DNA of 35,765 bases from Tannerellaceae bacterium (GCA_031288515.1 JAITRG010000263.1:1-35765), one strand, 5' to 3'. Positions 1 to 8,358 are shown, counted from the stretch's first letter. Notes: a model not told the origin generated them from the letters alone. Made by a program: numbers and translations.

Positions 1-398
1 ACGGCTATGACTGAAAGAAGACCTTTCATCCTTCTTTCAGAAAAAAAAATACAGGGCCGGTAAAAAAGGAAAAAAATCATTGCGTCCTCTTTTCCAAACC
101 ATTGCGACGCCTTTGGTAAATCATTGAGAAGACTCTGATGAAGCATTGCGAGGACTAAAAAAAAGCGCTATGACGCCTTCAACAGACCATTATTGTGGTT
201 TGGTAAAGAGTATATATTGGTTTACTGAAGACTGTATACTGATTTTTTTATGGAATAAATCCCTCTCTTCCGGTTTCCTGAAAGGAGGCTGAACGGTCTT
301 TTTTCAGGATTTTCATCCTGTAAATCAATCCTTTGCAACAAAGCTGAAAGTTGAAAGGAAAGGTGAAAAAGTATCGTTTAGCAGGGGAGTATTCCTGT
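1..398 (+). repeat. Dispersed repeat element, copy A (inverted relative to copy B at 24357-24744)
   Basis: This stretch aligns end to end with the reverse complement of 24357-24744. Position 1 pairs with 24744 and position 398 with 24357, and the first 30 bases match at 27 positions. The order of parts is the same in both copies: a short hairpin (ACTGAAAG and CTTTCAT arms at 10-28), an A-rich spacer with GGCCGG, 22-bp repeats, a CCCTCT/CCGGTTT block, a second CTGAA/TTCAG pair near 288-307, and a conserved block at 320-398. Within that block 36 bases (352-387) are identical to copy B. The alignment begins at base 1, so the element probably continues off the window. No transposase is seen in or beside it. 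Confidence 0.85.
74..226 (+). repeat. Degenerate 22-bp tandem repeats inside copy A
   Basis: About seven units with a 22-base period start at 74, 96, 118, 140, 162, 184 and 205. The unit resembles AAACCATTGCGACGCCTTTG followed by GT. One junction (184-204) is a base short. Units diverge mostly in the middle and keep the AAAC or AAAT start and a CTTT-like end. A 22-base period is not a multiple of three, so this is not a coding repeat; it is close to two turns of B-DNA. Confidence 0.7.
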
Positions 399-653
399 TG
401 AAAAAGCGGTTCCCGGGCCGGTATCAGGTTTAGCTTCTTTCTTCGCACGTTTTTTAATCTGTTAAAGTAGAAATAAATAGAAAGGAAGCATTTACTATAT
501 GTGCGCCAACTAATCCTTTGCATATATAAAACAAAGCAGAAAGCAGCCGTTTGCTATCTGTTTGTTCAAAAAAACAGCGGGTAAAAACAATTGTTTCAGC
601 GCCGTTCCGAGCCTTCGAAAGCCGCTTTTCCGGGCGCTTTCGAGCCTTCCGTT

Positions 654-763
654 TTTTCATTATACTGTCTTCGCCAGACCATTATACTGTTTTTGTAAAG
701 ACATCATAATGCCTTTGCAAAAGCGCCATAATCCTTTCCTCAAGACTCCGTACTGTTTTTCCG
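654..763 (+). repeat. Second 22-bp repeat array near copy A
   Basis: Five consecutive 22-base units start at 654, 676, 698, 720 and 742. Typical units read AGACCATTATACTGTTTTTG and AAGACATCATAATGCCTTTG (first 20 bases). They share the ATTAT/CATAAT core and CTTTG end with the arrays at 74-226 and 24524-24677. This array lies outside the 398-bp element, so the 22-bp unit occurs in more than one setting. The rest of 399-803 shows no convincing gene, only a GC-rich imperfect inverted repeat (CGAAAGC ... GCTTTCG) near 616-642. Confidence 0.65.
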
Positions 764-803
764 AAACTCTCCCGCAAAACAGTCAATAACGACTCATTTG
801 ATT

Positions 804-999
804 ATGAAAACAATTCGAAGAAAAAACCAGCGCTGAATTATTCGATGCTCTTTGTTCTTCGCTAGCTGAAAAGTATGAAGAAGACTCTGATCGATATTAT
901 AGTGAAGAGTTTGTTATTTGGCGTTATTATAGTCATAATTCTATTCGGTTCGAATATACTCCGAGGGGTCATATTGAAGGTTTCATACCGATTCTTTAA
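804..999 (+). pseudogene. Small gene with a start-proximal frameshift, 63 open codons, unknown function
   Basis: A frame open from 808 to the TAA at 997-999 reads KQFEEKTSAELFDALCSSLA and continues with an acidic, aromatic stretch (YEEDSDRYYSEEF) ending in EGFIPIL. It has no start codon of its own. An ATG lies at 804, one base out of frame, followed by four A residues. Removing one A would give ATG AAA CAA TTC and join the start to this frame. I infer a one-base insertion, or a start that needs frameshifting. I do not recognise the family. A competing 49-codon frame (875-1024) encodes a hydrophobic peptide and looks like a shadow of this one. Confidence 0.5.
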
Positions 1000-1016
1000 T
1001 GGTAAGAATAAGAAAA

Positions 1017-1039
1017 GAGGGTGAATCACTCCCTTTTTT
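1017..1039 (+). terminator. Weak hairpin plus T-run between convergent genes
   Basis: GGGTGAATCACTCCC can fold into a short stem with one bulged T and is followed by six T residues. The A-rich stretch on the other side supplies a T-rich tail for the minus strand. It lies between the small plus-strand remnant and the minus-strand TolB-like gene. The stem is short, so this is tentative. Confidence 0.35.
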
Positions 1040-1044
1040 ACGTT

Positions 1045-1959
1045 TTATTCGATACGGTAGCTGACGAAAGCGAAGCGTTTGCTGTCGGGAGCCCATGAGT
1101 TTACATTGATGGTTCCTTGTCCGCCGAACAGGGTGGCGAGGATTCTGGGTTCGCCGCCTTTGGATGGGATAAGGAGTAACTCTACGTTTTTGTTGGCAGG
1201 GTGGGAGCTGGGTTCTACGTCACCTTTTTTATAGGCGATGTAAACTACTGATTCTCCGTCGGGCGATACATGGGGGAACCATGAATTGCGGGTTTCGTCC
1301 TTTGTTATTTGGGTTTGTTCGCTGCCGTCGGCTTTCATTCGCCAGACTTGCATCAGACCGCTGCGTGTGGAATTGAACCAGATGTATTTTCCGCAGGGAG
1401 AATATTCGGGGCCGTCGTCTAACCCTTCGGCGGTGGTGAGGCGTTTTTCTTCTCCTCCTTCGACCGGGATTACGTAGACGTCAAAATTGCCGTTCCTTTC
1501 GGCGCAGTAGGCCAGTTCTTTTCCGTCGGGGCTCCAACCGTGCAGGTAACTGGGCGCTAATGGAGTGATAAGCCTTGGCGTGCCTCCTTCAATCGGCAAG
1601 GTATAAATGCGTGACCGCCCGTCTTCTTTTGTTCCGTGGCTGATGGCTATTTGTTTGCCGTCGGCTGACAGTACGTGGTCGTTGTTGCAACGGGTAGCGT
1701 ATCCCGTATTGATTTCTACCGGTTCGCCCGGCGAGGCAGGGAATATCTTATACAGTTTCCCTTTACTGTTGTAGATTAGCCATTGCCCGTCTGTTGCCCA
1801 GTTGGGCGCTTCAATCAGATAGGGAAATTCCTTCAGGACGTCTGTTTTACCGGTAGTGACGTCTATTACCTTCAGAACACTGGTTACCCGGGTATTTTGC
1901 GCCTGCAAAAAAGTAAATCCGAAAAGCAGGCATAAGGCTGAATTGAGAACGCGTTTCAT
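1045..1959 (-). CDS. Exported TolB-like beta-propeller protein (PD40 repeats)
   Basis: This 304-aa protein begins with a Sec-type signal peptide ([20 protein letters not shown], cleavage probably after AQA). It consists of PD40/WD40-like blades: [40 protein letters not shown] and [10 protein letters not shown], roughly one every 45 residues, as in the C-terminal half of TolB. Such periplasmic propellers usually bind proteins or sugars. It follows the GH88 gene by 36 bases on the same strand and is probably co-transcribed, so a role in sensing or binding uronic-acid oligosaccharides is plausible but inferred. The related PL22 oligogalacturonate lyase fold was considered, but the protein is shorter and I see no clear catalytic His set. 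Confidence 0.8.
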   Translation of the reverse strand: MKRVLNSALCLLFGFTFLQAQNTRVTSVLKVIDVTTGKTDVLKEFPYLIEAPNWATDGQWLIYNSKGKLYKIFPASPGEPVEINTGYATRCNNDHVLSADGKQIAISHGTKEDGRSRIYTLPIEGGTPRLITPLAPSYLHGWSPDGKELAYCAERNGNFDVYVIPVEGGEEKRLTTAEGLDDGPEYSPCGKYIWFNSTRSGLMQVWRMKADGSEQTQITKDETRNSWFPHVSPDGESVVYIAYKKGDVEPSSHPANKNVELLLIPSKGGEPRILATLFGGQGTINVNSWAPDSKRFAFVSYRIE

Positions 1960-1995
1960 AAAGCGAGTAAAAATTTTAGGTTAGTGATTCATATA

Positions 1996-3186
1996 TTATC
2001 TGATAAGCTTTTTTAAACGGAGAAGCGCTTCTACGTAGTAGTAGTCGGCATAGCTGAGAGGTACGTCTACTTCCGAGTTGTCCGGGAAATTCCCCGTGGA
2101 ATGCATTAGCGCGAAACACCGGTTTGTCCCAGGTTTCGCCAAGTATTCTGGCGATGATAATGAACGTATTTGCTGTTCTGCCAGCTCTAAGCATTGCTTT
2201 CCAAATTCGCCTTTATCCAGTTGGCTTAATTCAATTAATGCCGATGCCATAATCGCTGCCGCAGAGGCGTCGTGGGGCGTATCGATACTTATGGGAGCAT
2301 CGAAATCCCAATAAGGAATCTTATCTTCGGGAAGGGTGGGGTGGTTTATGAGGAACCCGGCAATATTGCGGGCTTGTTCGAGGTATTTATTGTTGCCGGT
2401 TTCGCGTGCCATCGCTGTGTATCCGTACAGTCCCCATGCCTGTCCTCTTGCCCATGCCGATTCATTTGAAAAGCCCTGGTGCGTTTGTTTGATATGGGCT
2501 TTGCCGGTAATTGTGTCGTACGATACGACATGGTAACTGCTAAAGTCCGGCCGGAAGTGATTCTCGATTGTTTTCAAGGCATGCGAATCGACTATCTCGC
2601 GAAATATATCATTACCCGTTTCTTTAGACGCCCATGTAAATAATTCGAGGTTCATCATATTGTCTATGATGACGGGATATTGCCACACATCCTTATTAAA
2701 GTCCCATGATTTAATAGCGCAGACAGTAGGATTATACCGCGTAGCCAACGAATGTGCCCCGGCGATCAAAACATCTTTGTAATGCGGATTCTGCGTAATA
2801 CGAAGCCCGTTGCCAAAACTGCAGAACAGCATAAAACCTAAATCATGCGTATTGGTAAGATACTTGGCAGGCTCCACGCGACCGGTATAAAGTTCGGCAT
2901 ACTTCCTTAATTCCGGCGCAGGATTATTCTCATACAGATACCAAAGTTCTCCGGGAAAGAACCCGCTGCACCACCAACTGTAATCGCTTGTTTCTAAGGT
3001 TCCGTCGGGCTTGATGGTTGTAGGAAGTTTTCCTTCCCGGTTTTCAAGTTCCTGCGCCATTAAAACCGCCTGCTGCGTAGCTGTTTGCAACCCTCTTTCA
3101 ATGACTGCGCTCATCGGTTCTTGCTTATTACAACTGATAAAAAACAAACCTATGGCTAAGAATACAAAAAAAATATGTTTTTTCAT
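1996..3186 (-). CDS. GH88 unsaturated glucuronyl/galacturonyl hydrolase (lipoprotein)
   Basis: A 396-aa alpha6/alpha6-barrel hydrolase predicted to remove the unsaturated uronic acid left at the end of oligosaccharides by polysaccharide lyases. GH88 signatures are present: THDLGFM with the first catalytic Asp (residue 115) and IIDNMMNLEL with the second (residue 175), plus the Trp-rich SAWARGQAWGLYG. I start at the ATG ending at 3186 because it gives a clean lipoprotein signal (MKKHIFFVFLAIGLFFISC, Cys19). The frame extends 13 codons further upstream, but those codons lie inside the promoter and inverted repeat at 3196-3231. First gene of a two-gene operon with the TolB-like protein; no lyase or SusC/SusD pair is nearby. 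Confidence 0.88.
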   Translation of the reverse strand: MKKHIFFVFLAIGLFFISCNKQEPMSAVIERGLQTATQQAVLMAQELENREGKLPTTIKPDGTLETSDYSWWCSGFFPGELWYLYENNPAPELRKYAELYTGRVEPAKYLTNTHDLGFMLFCSFGNGLRITQNPHYKDVLIAGAHSLATRYNPTVCAIKSWDFNKDVWQYPVIIDNMMNLELFTWASKETGNDIFREIVDSHALKTIENHFRPDFSSYHVVSYDTITGKAHIKQTHQGFSNESAWARGQAWGLYGYTAMARETGNNKYLEQARNIAGFLINHPTLPEDKIPYWDFDAPISIDTPHDASAAAIMASALIELSQLDKGEFGKQCLELAEQQIRSLSSPEYLAKPGTNRCFALMHSTGNFPDNSEVDVPLSYADYYYVEALLRLKKLIR

Positions 3187-3195
3187 GGGAATAAT

Positions 3196-3231
3196 AAAAT
3201 TATGCGTTTTCGCAAACATACGCATAATTTT
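3196..3231 (-). promoter_or_regulatory. GH88 promoter inside a 12-bp-arm inverted repeat (operator or terminator)
   Basis: AAAATTATGCGT (3196-3207) and ACGCATAATTTT (3220-3231) form a perfect 12-base inverted repeat with a 12-base centre. On the minus strand, the Bacteroidota -7 match TATGTTTG (3213-3220) overlaps the centre and the edge of one arm, about 27 bases before the GH88 start codon. No good TTTG lies at -33; TATG is found 19 bases upstream. The arrangement fits an operator overlapping a promoter. The same structure followed by TTTTATTATT could also terminate ychF transcription. Confidence 0.55.
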
Positions 3232-3282
3232 TTATTCTTCATATCATTAAGAAGATATTTATTATCAGTGGTTCAGGCCTTT

Positions 3283-4386
3283 TTATACATTGAAACGGAA
3301 GTGCATGACGTCGCCGTCCTGTACGATGTATTCTTTACCTTCTACGTTCATTTTGCCGGCTTCTTTTACGGCGGCTTCGGAACCGTATTTGATGAAGTCT
3401 TCGTATTTGATTACTTCGGCGCGGATAAAGCCTTTCTCGAAGTCGGTATGGATAACGCCGGCGCATTGAGGAGCTTTGCTGCCTTTCAGGTAGGTCCAGG
3501 CGCGTACTTCCTGTGGGCCGGCAGTGAGGAATGTCTCTAAGTTGAGTAGTTTGTAGGCCAGCTTAATCAGGCGGTTTACGCCTGATTCTTCCAAACCTAT
3601 CTCGGCAAGGAACATTTGCCGTTCGTCATAGGTTTCAAACTCTGCGATTTCGCTTTCAATCTTGGCGGCTACGATCAGTATTTTTGCGTTTTCTTCTTTT
3701 ACGGCTTCACGGATGGCGTCTACATATTTATTTCCCGATATGGCGCTTGCCTCGTCTACATTGCAGATATACATAACCGGTTTATTGGTAAGCAAGTATA
3801 ATTCGCGGGCGATTTTCTGTTCGTCTTTTGTATCGAATGTTACTGTGCGGGTGCTTTTTCCCTGTTCTAATGCTTCTTTGAATTTGGCAAGTACGTCATA
3901 TGCCAGTTTCGCTTGTTTGTCGCCTCCGGTCTGCGCTTGTTTCTGTACTTTGGCAAGGCGGCTGTCTATTGTTTCAAGGTCTTTTATTTGTAGTTCCGCA
4001 TCAATGATTTCTTTATCCCGGACAGGATTCACGCTGCCGTCTACGTGCGTGATATTATCGTCGTCAAAACAGCGGAGTATGTGAAGGATAGCGTCTGTTT
4101 CGCGGATGTTGGCCAGAAATTTATTCCCTAATCCTTCCCCTTTGCTGGCTCCTTTTACGAGTCCGGCAATATCTACTATTTCTACTGTCGTAGGGACTAT
4201 CTTTTCCGGATGCACCAGTTCTGCCAGTTTATTTAAACGTTCGTCGGGAACTGTGATTACGCCCACATTAGGCTCTATCGTACAGAAAGGGAAATTGGCT
4301 GATTGCGCTTTTGCGTTTGATAAACAATTAAAAAGAGTAGATTTTCCTACATTCGGAAGGCCTACGATACCACATTGTAATGCCAT
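3283..4386 (-). CDS. ychF: YchF/OLA1-family ATPase
   Basis: A 367-aa Obg-like P-loop NTPase, the usual length for the family. The P-loop GLPNVGKST (9-17) is followed by G3 DIAG (72-75), then a Leu where Ras-type GTPases carry Gln. The G4 motif is NVDE (209-212) instead of NKxD, the known hallmark of ATP preference in YchF. The C-terminal TGS domain contains the typical TYLKGSKAPQCAGVIHTDFE segment. The family is ribosome-associated and linked to translation and stress responses. It has its own promoter-like element at 4428-4435 and is separated from polA by 101 bases that also hold a parS-like site. Confidence 0.96.
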   Translation of the reverse strand: MALQCGIVGLPNVGKSTLFNCLSNAKAQSANFPFCTIEPNVGVITVPDERLNKLAELVHPEKIVPTTVEIVDIAGLVKGASKGEGLGNKFLANIRETDAILHILRCFDDDNITHVDGSVNPVRDKEIIDAELQIKDLETIDSRLAKVQKQAQTGGDKQAKLAYDVLAKFKEALEQGKSTRTVTFDTKDEQKIARELYLLTNKPVMYICNVDEASAISGNKYVDAIREAVKEENAKILIVAAKIESEIAEFETYDERQMFLAEIGLEESGVNRLIKLAYKLLNLETFLTAGPQEVRAWTYLKGSKAPQCAGVIHTDFEKGFIRAEVIKYEDFIKYGSEAAVKEAGKMNVEGKEYIVQDGDVMHFRFNV

Positions 4387-4427
4387 TTATTTCGTTGTTT
4401 TATTGGTTGTTATAACTTATTCGGCTA

Positions 4428-4435
4428 CAAAGATA
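4428..4435 (-). promoter_or_regulatory. Bacteroidota -7 element upstream of ychF
   Basis: The minus strand reads TATCTTTG, an exact TAnnTTTG match, 41 bases before the ychF ATG. The -33 element is weak: TTCG lies 20 bases upstream, and a true TTTG lies only 15 bases upstream. Confidence 0.55.
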
Positions 4436-4465
4436 GTTATTTATTTAAGACAAACCGAATGGATT

Positions 4466-4481
4466 TGTTTCACATGAAACA
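4466..4481. other. parS-like site (TGTTTCACATGAAACA)
   Basis: This 16-mer is a perfect palindrome apart from the central CA/TG step. It matches the widely conserved chromosomal parS consensus TGTTTCACGTGAAACA at 15 of 16 positions, differing only at the central G. It lies between the polA stop and the ychF promoter. ParB/Spo0J proteins bind such sites, which usually cluster near the replication origin. A second site is at 11872. Binding is inferred; parA and parB are not in the window. Confidence 0.65.
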
Positions 4482-4487
4482 TCTACA

Positions 4488-7253
4488 TCAATGCGCTTCC
4501 AGCCAATTGTTACCTTTGCCATAATCAGCGATTAGGGGGACTTGTAGCTTGATGACGTTTTCCATTTCTTCTAACACTATTTTTTTTACTGTATCGAATT
4601 CGTCTTTCCATACGTTGAAATTTAATTCGTCGTGTACCTGGAGGATCATTTTGCTTTTAAGTTGTTCTTTTTCAAATCGATTATAAATATTTACCATGGC
4701 TACTTTTATAATGTCGGCGGCGCTGCCTTGTATGGGAGCATTGATGGCATTCCGTTCGGCATAACCTCTTACGATGGCGTTGGTTGAATTGATGTCGGGG
4801 AGGTATCTTTTTCGTTTGAACAAAGTCTCTACGAAGCCTTTTTCTTTGGCTTCTCCGATGCTGTTATTCATATAATCCCGAACGCTTGGATAGGTGCGGA
4901 AATATCCTTCAATCAGTTCTTTAGATTCTGCGCGCGGAATATTGAGGCGTTCGGACAGTCCGAATACCGAAATACCGTATATGATACCGAAATTGGCTGT
5001 TTTGGCTTTCCGGCGCATGTCTTTGGTTACATCGTTCAAGCTGATACCATATATTTTGGCGGCTGTGGCAGCATGGATGTCTTCGCCGCTCCGGAAGGCG
5101 GAAATCATATGTTCGTCTCCGCTTAAATGTGCCATAATCCGTAACTCTATCTGGGAATAGTCTGCCGAGAAGAACAGGCAATCTTCATTTTCAGCGATAA
5201 ATGCCTTACGAATCTCACGCCCCATATCATCACGGATAGGAATGTTTTGAAGATTGGGATTGGTGGAACTCAATCGCCCGGTTGCCGTAACTGTTTGATT
5301 GAAAGAGGTATGTACTTTTCCTGTATTCGGGTTTATCAATTCCGGCAGTGCATCAATATAGGTACTGAGTAATTTTTTCACCCCTCTGTATTCCAATAGT
5401 TTGCCTACAATTGGGTGTTTAGAGCGCAGCTTTTCAAGAATGTCTTCACTTGTGCTGTAACTGCCGGTTTTTGTTTTTTTTGCTTTCTCTTCTATATTGA
5501 GTTTTTCAAAGAGTATTTCTCCTACCTGTTTGGCTGAATTGATATTAAATTCAATGCCTGCCAACGTGTGTATTTCTTTTTCTAACCGGATCAGTTCTTT
5601 TGTTAATATTTCGGAAGACTGTTTGAGCGCTTCCGTATCTAATGTGATGCCCGTCTCTTCCATTTCCGCCAGTACATAGATTAATGGCATTTCTATGTTG
5701 AAAAAGAGCGGTTCGACGTCCTGTTTTTTTAGCTCGGGTTCAAAGTAGTTTTTAAGTTTGAGCGTTACGTCGGCATCTTCGGCAGCATATTCTGCTATTT
5801 TGTTTATCGGGACATGACGCATGGAGAGCTGATGTTTTCCTTTAGGGCCGATTAGTTCTTCTATATGTATGGTTTTGTACTTTAAATACGTTTCGGCCAG
5901 ATAATCCATTCCATGCCTTAGTTCGGGGTTTAATAAATAATGGGCAATCATCGTATCGAAAAGAGGCCCTGCTACTCTTACGCCGTATTTGCGTAAGACA
6001 AGTATATCGAACTTAATATTTTGTCCGATTTTTTGAATCGCTGTATTTTGGAGAGGGCAGGAGAGGAGCGATACTGTTTTTGCAGCTTCTTTTTTATCCG
6101 CCGGAACAGGAATGTACCAAGCCTCATTCTCTTTTACGGCAAACGACATGCCTACTAAATTGGCCGTTAAGGGATCGATTCCGTCTGTTTCTGTGTCAAA
6201 AGCAAATTTTTTCCGTTCAGATAAAAAGGCGCTTAATTGGGTTATTTTTTCCTCTGTATCAGCGATAAAGTATGTGTGAGAGGTCGAGTTTAAGTCCGAG
6301 AGACTCGAATTTTTTGGAGCAACTGTACTTTCGGGCGCAAATTCGGCAAAGAGCAAGCCTTGAACAGGGATATTTTTTACCGGTTTCTTCTCTTCTTCTT
6401 TTAATTTGGCAAGAAATGTCCGAAACTCTAATGCGGTATAAATTTCAGTAAGTCTCTTCTCGTCCGGTTTGGTAAGAATACATTTTTTTGCATCGAAGAT
6501 GACCGGAACGTCTGTTATAATGGTTGCCAGGAATTTTGAAAAGCGAATTTGTTCCGCATTTTCAATAATCTTCTTTTGCAAAGCTCCATTTAACTTAGCT
6601 GTATTTTCGAGTAGGTTTTCAATCGTATCAAATTCTTCCAGCAATTTTACGGCTGTTTTTTCTCCTACTCCCGGGCAACCCGGAATATTGTCTGAACTGT
6701 CTCCCATCAATCCAAGCAAGTCTTTTACCTGATCAATGGATTGGATAGAGAATTTTTCCAATACTTCTTTTACTCCCATGGTTTCATACCCGCCCCCGTA
6801 TTTAGGGCGATAGATAAAGATATGCTCCGAAACTAACTGCCCATAGTCTTTGTCCGGCGTCATCATATATACCTGAAACCCTTCCTTTTCAGCTTGTTTG
6901 GCAATAGTGGCAATTACGTCATCCGCTTCATACCGGGGAACTTCAATAATAGGAATGTTATAAGCCTCAATTATATCTTTGATAATCGGAACCGATTCGC
7001 GTATGGCTTCCGGCGTTTTTTCGCGCTGCGCTTTATACTGTTCGTACACTTCGTGCCGGAAAGTGGGGCCGGCAGGGTCGAAGCCAACAGTTATATGGCT
7101 GGGATTCTCTCTTTTCAGTACATCTTCCAGGCTATTGATAAATCCGAAAATGGCGGATGTATTCATCCCCTTGGAGTTAATTCTCGGATTTTTAATAAAT
7201 GCATAATACGATCTGTATATTAAAGCATAGGCGTCGATCAGGAATAATTTCAT
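4488..7253 (-). CDS. polA: DNA polymerase I
   Basis: A 921-aa family A polymerase with all three classical domains. The N-terminal 5' nuclease spans about 1-290 (LIDAYALIYRSYYA, EADD at 109-112, DKDYGQL). The 3'-5' exonuclease contains FDTETDGIDP (352-361) with the metal-binding Asp353 and Glu355 intact, so proofreading should be functional. The polymerase domain has motif A DYSQIELR, motif B with RRKAKTANFGIIYG, and motif C VHDELNF (873-879). It fills gaps and removes RNA primers in replication and excision repair. It is divergent from the polyprenyl synthase gene across 98 bases; a weak TACATTTA -7-like match lies at 7288-7295 on the minus strand. Confidence 0.98.
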   Translation of the reverse strand: MKLFLIDAYALIYRSYYAFIKNPRINSKGMNTSAIFGFINSLEDVLKRENPSHITVGFDPAGPTFRHEVYEQYKAQREKTPEAIRESVPIIKDIIEAYNIPIIEVPRYEADDVIATIAKQAEKEGFQVYMMTPDKDYGQLVSEHIFIYRPKYGGGYETMGVKEVLEKFSIQSIDQVKDLLGLMGDSSDNIPGCPGVGEKTAVKLLEEFDTIENLLENTAKLNGALQKKIIENAEQIRFSKFLATIITDVPVIFDAKKCILTKPDEKRLTEIYTALEFRTFLAKLKEEEKKPVKNIPVQGLLFAEFAPESTVAPKNSSLSDLNSTSHTYFIADTEEKITQLSAFLSERKKFAFDTETDGIDPLTANLVGMSFAVKENEAWYIPVPADKKEAAKTVSLLSCPLQNTAIQKIGQNIKFDILVLRKYGVRVAGPLFDTMIAHYLLNPELRHGMDYLAETYLKYKTIHIEELIGPKGKHQLSMRHVPINKIAEYAAEDADVTLKLKNYFEPELKKQDVEPLFFNIEMPLIYVLAEMEETGITLDTEALKQSSEILTKELIRLEKEIHTLAGIEFNINSAKQVGEILFEKLNIEEKAKKTKTGSYSTSEDILEKLRSKHPIVGKLLEYRGVKKLLSTYIDALPELINPNTGKVHTSFNQTVTATGRLSSTNPNLQNIPIRDDMGREIRKAFIAENEDCLFFSADYSQIELRIMAHLSGDEHMISAFRSGEDIHAATAAKIYGISLNDVTKDMRRKAKTANFGIIYGISVFGLSERLNIPRAESKELIEGYFRTYPSVRDYMNNSIGEAKEKGFVETLFKRKRYLPDINSTNAIVRGYAERNAINAPIQGSAADIIKVAMVNIYNRFEKEQLKSKMILQVHDELNFNVWKDEFDTVKKIVLEEMENVIKLQVPLIADYGKGNNWLEAH

Positions 7254-7326
7254 TACAATTAACAGGATTTAGTAAGACAATTGACGGTAAATGTACGAAA
7301 AAAGCGTCTTACTCAATAGTTTTTCT

Positions 7327-7334
7327 TATTTTTG
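7327..7334 (+). promoter_or_regulatory. Bacteroidota -7 element upstream of the polyprenyl synthase gene
   Basis: TATTTTTG is an exact TAnnTTTG match, ending 17 bases before the ATG at 7352. No good -33 TTTG is visible, and the implied leader is very short. Confidence 0.45.
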
Positions 7335-7351
7335 CTCGTCTTTAAGCGACT

Positions 7352-8326
7352 ATGGATAAAAGAAAAATTATTGAGGAACCGGTAAATGCCGAGTTTAAAT
7401 GCTTTAAGGATGAATTTGTAAGTTCGCTGTCAAGTTCAACTTTGAAGTTGCAGTCTGCTATTGATAAGATAATGTTGTCATCGGGCAAGCATATTCGCCC
7501 GCTACTTGTTTTGCTGACAGCCAAGGCTTGTGGGAAGATTACGGAAAACACAATAAATTCGGCCGTACTGTTAGAGCAGTTACATACGGCGAGCCTGATT
7601 CATGATGATGTGATCGACAATACAAAGCAACGGAGAGGCGTTCCTTCCCTGAACGCTTTTTTTGATAATCGCGTATCTGTATTGGTGGGCGATTATATTT
7701 TGTCTTCTGCCTTGGTACGTTCGATTCAGATTGGCGATTTGCGGATCATGTGTATTGTTTCGGAAGTGGGCCGCGCTTTATCGGAAGGAGAGATTCGTCA
7801 ATTAGAAGTAGTAGAAGATATTGTCTTGGATGAAGATTCTTATCTGGAGATAATTAAGAAGAAGACGGCTATGCTGATTTCCGCCTGTACTGAAATCGGA
7901 GCCATTACAGCCGGCGCATCAGACGAATTAGTTACGTATTGCAGGCAAATAGGGGAGTACCTTGGCTATTGTTTCCAGATTAAAGATGATATTTTTGACT
8001 ACTATTCAAATCTGAATATAGGCAAACCTACCGGCAATGATATTTTAGAAGGAAAAGTAACCCTGCCTTTATTATACGCTTTACGAAAATCGGATGGCGA
8101 TGATTCTTCTTATTATATGCAGTTGATAGAAAATAAAGATTTTACCCCCAGTCATATTGCCGAACTGATCTTATTTGCCAAAGAGAACGGCGGAATTGAG
8201 TATGCTGAATTAAAAATGAAGGAATATCGCGATAAAGTGGTTGAGATGATGTATAAACTCCCACATTCCGACGCCCGCAATAGCCTGATAGAACTTGCCG
8301 ATTATATCATAGAAAGAGAAAAATAA
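7352..8326 (+). CDS. ispB: All-trans polyprenyl diphosphate synthase
   Basis: A 324-aa trans-isoprenyl diphosphate synthase. The first Asp-rich motif is DDVID (85-89) in LIHDDVIDNTKQRRGVPSLN, and the second is DDIFD (212-216). The N-terminal SSGKHIRPLL is the substrate-binding GKxxRP segment. Small residues just before the first motif (HTASLIHDD) fit a long-chain product, such as the side chain of menaquinone. The exact chain length cannot be read from sequence, so the ispB symbol is by family. It stands alone on the plus strand, divergent from polA and convergent with deoC. Confidence 0.9.
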   Translation: MDKRKIIEEPVNAEFKCFKDEFVSSLSSSTLKLQSAIDKIMLSSGKHIRPLLVLLTAKACGKITENTINSAVLLEQLHTASLIHDDVIDNTKQRRGVPSLNAFFDNRVSVLVGDYILSSALVRSIQIGDLRIMCIVSEVGRALSEGEIRQLEVVEDIVLDEDSYLEIIKKKTAMLISACTEIGAITAGASDELVTYCRQIGEYLGYCFQIKDDIFDYYSNLNIGKPTGNDILEGKVTLPLLYALRKSDGDDSSYYMQLIENKDFTPSHIAELILFAKENGGIEYAELKMKEYRDKVVEMMYKLPHSDARNSLIELADYIIEREK

Positions 8327-8351
8327 AGTAAACGATAGGATTCGTTTACTT
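8326..8351. terminator. Bidirectional terminator-like hairpin between ispB and deoC
   Basis: AAGTAAACG and CGTTTACTT form a perfect 9-bp stem around an 8-base loop in the 32 bases between two convergent genes. It begins at the last base of the ispB stop codon. No long T-run follows, so it may act mainly as a convergent-end structure. Confidence 0.55.
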
Positions 8352-8358
8352 ATATGCG

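Noticed and set aside
248-523. 91-aa minus-strand frame in copy A
   Set aside because: It runs through hairpins and repeat sequence, has no protein-like composition over its length, and only the repeat block is shared with copy B.
875-1024. 49-aa hydrophobic small membrane protein (MKKTLIDIIVKSLLFGV...)
   Set aside because: It overlaps the more protein-like frame ending at 999; its hydrophobicity is what an offset frame of an acidic, aromatic peptide would give. Noted as the alternative reading.
3187-3225. Upstream start adding 13 residues to the GH88 protein
   Set aside because: The extra codons lie in the promoter/inverted repeat and would ruin the lipoprotein signal.
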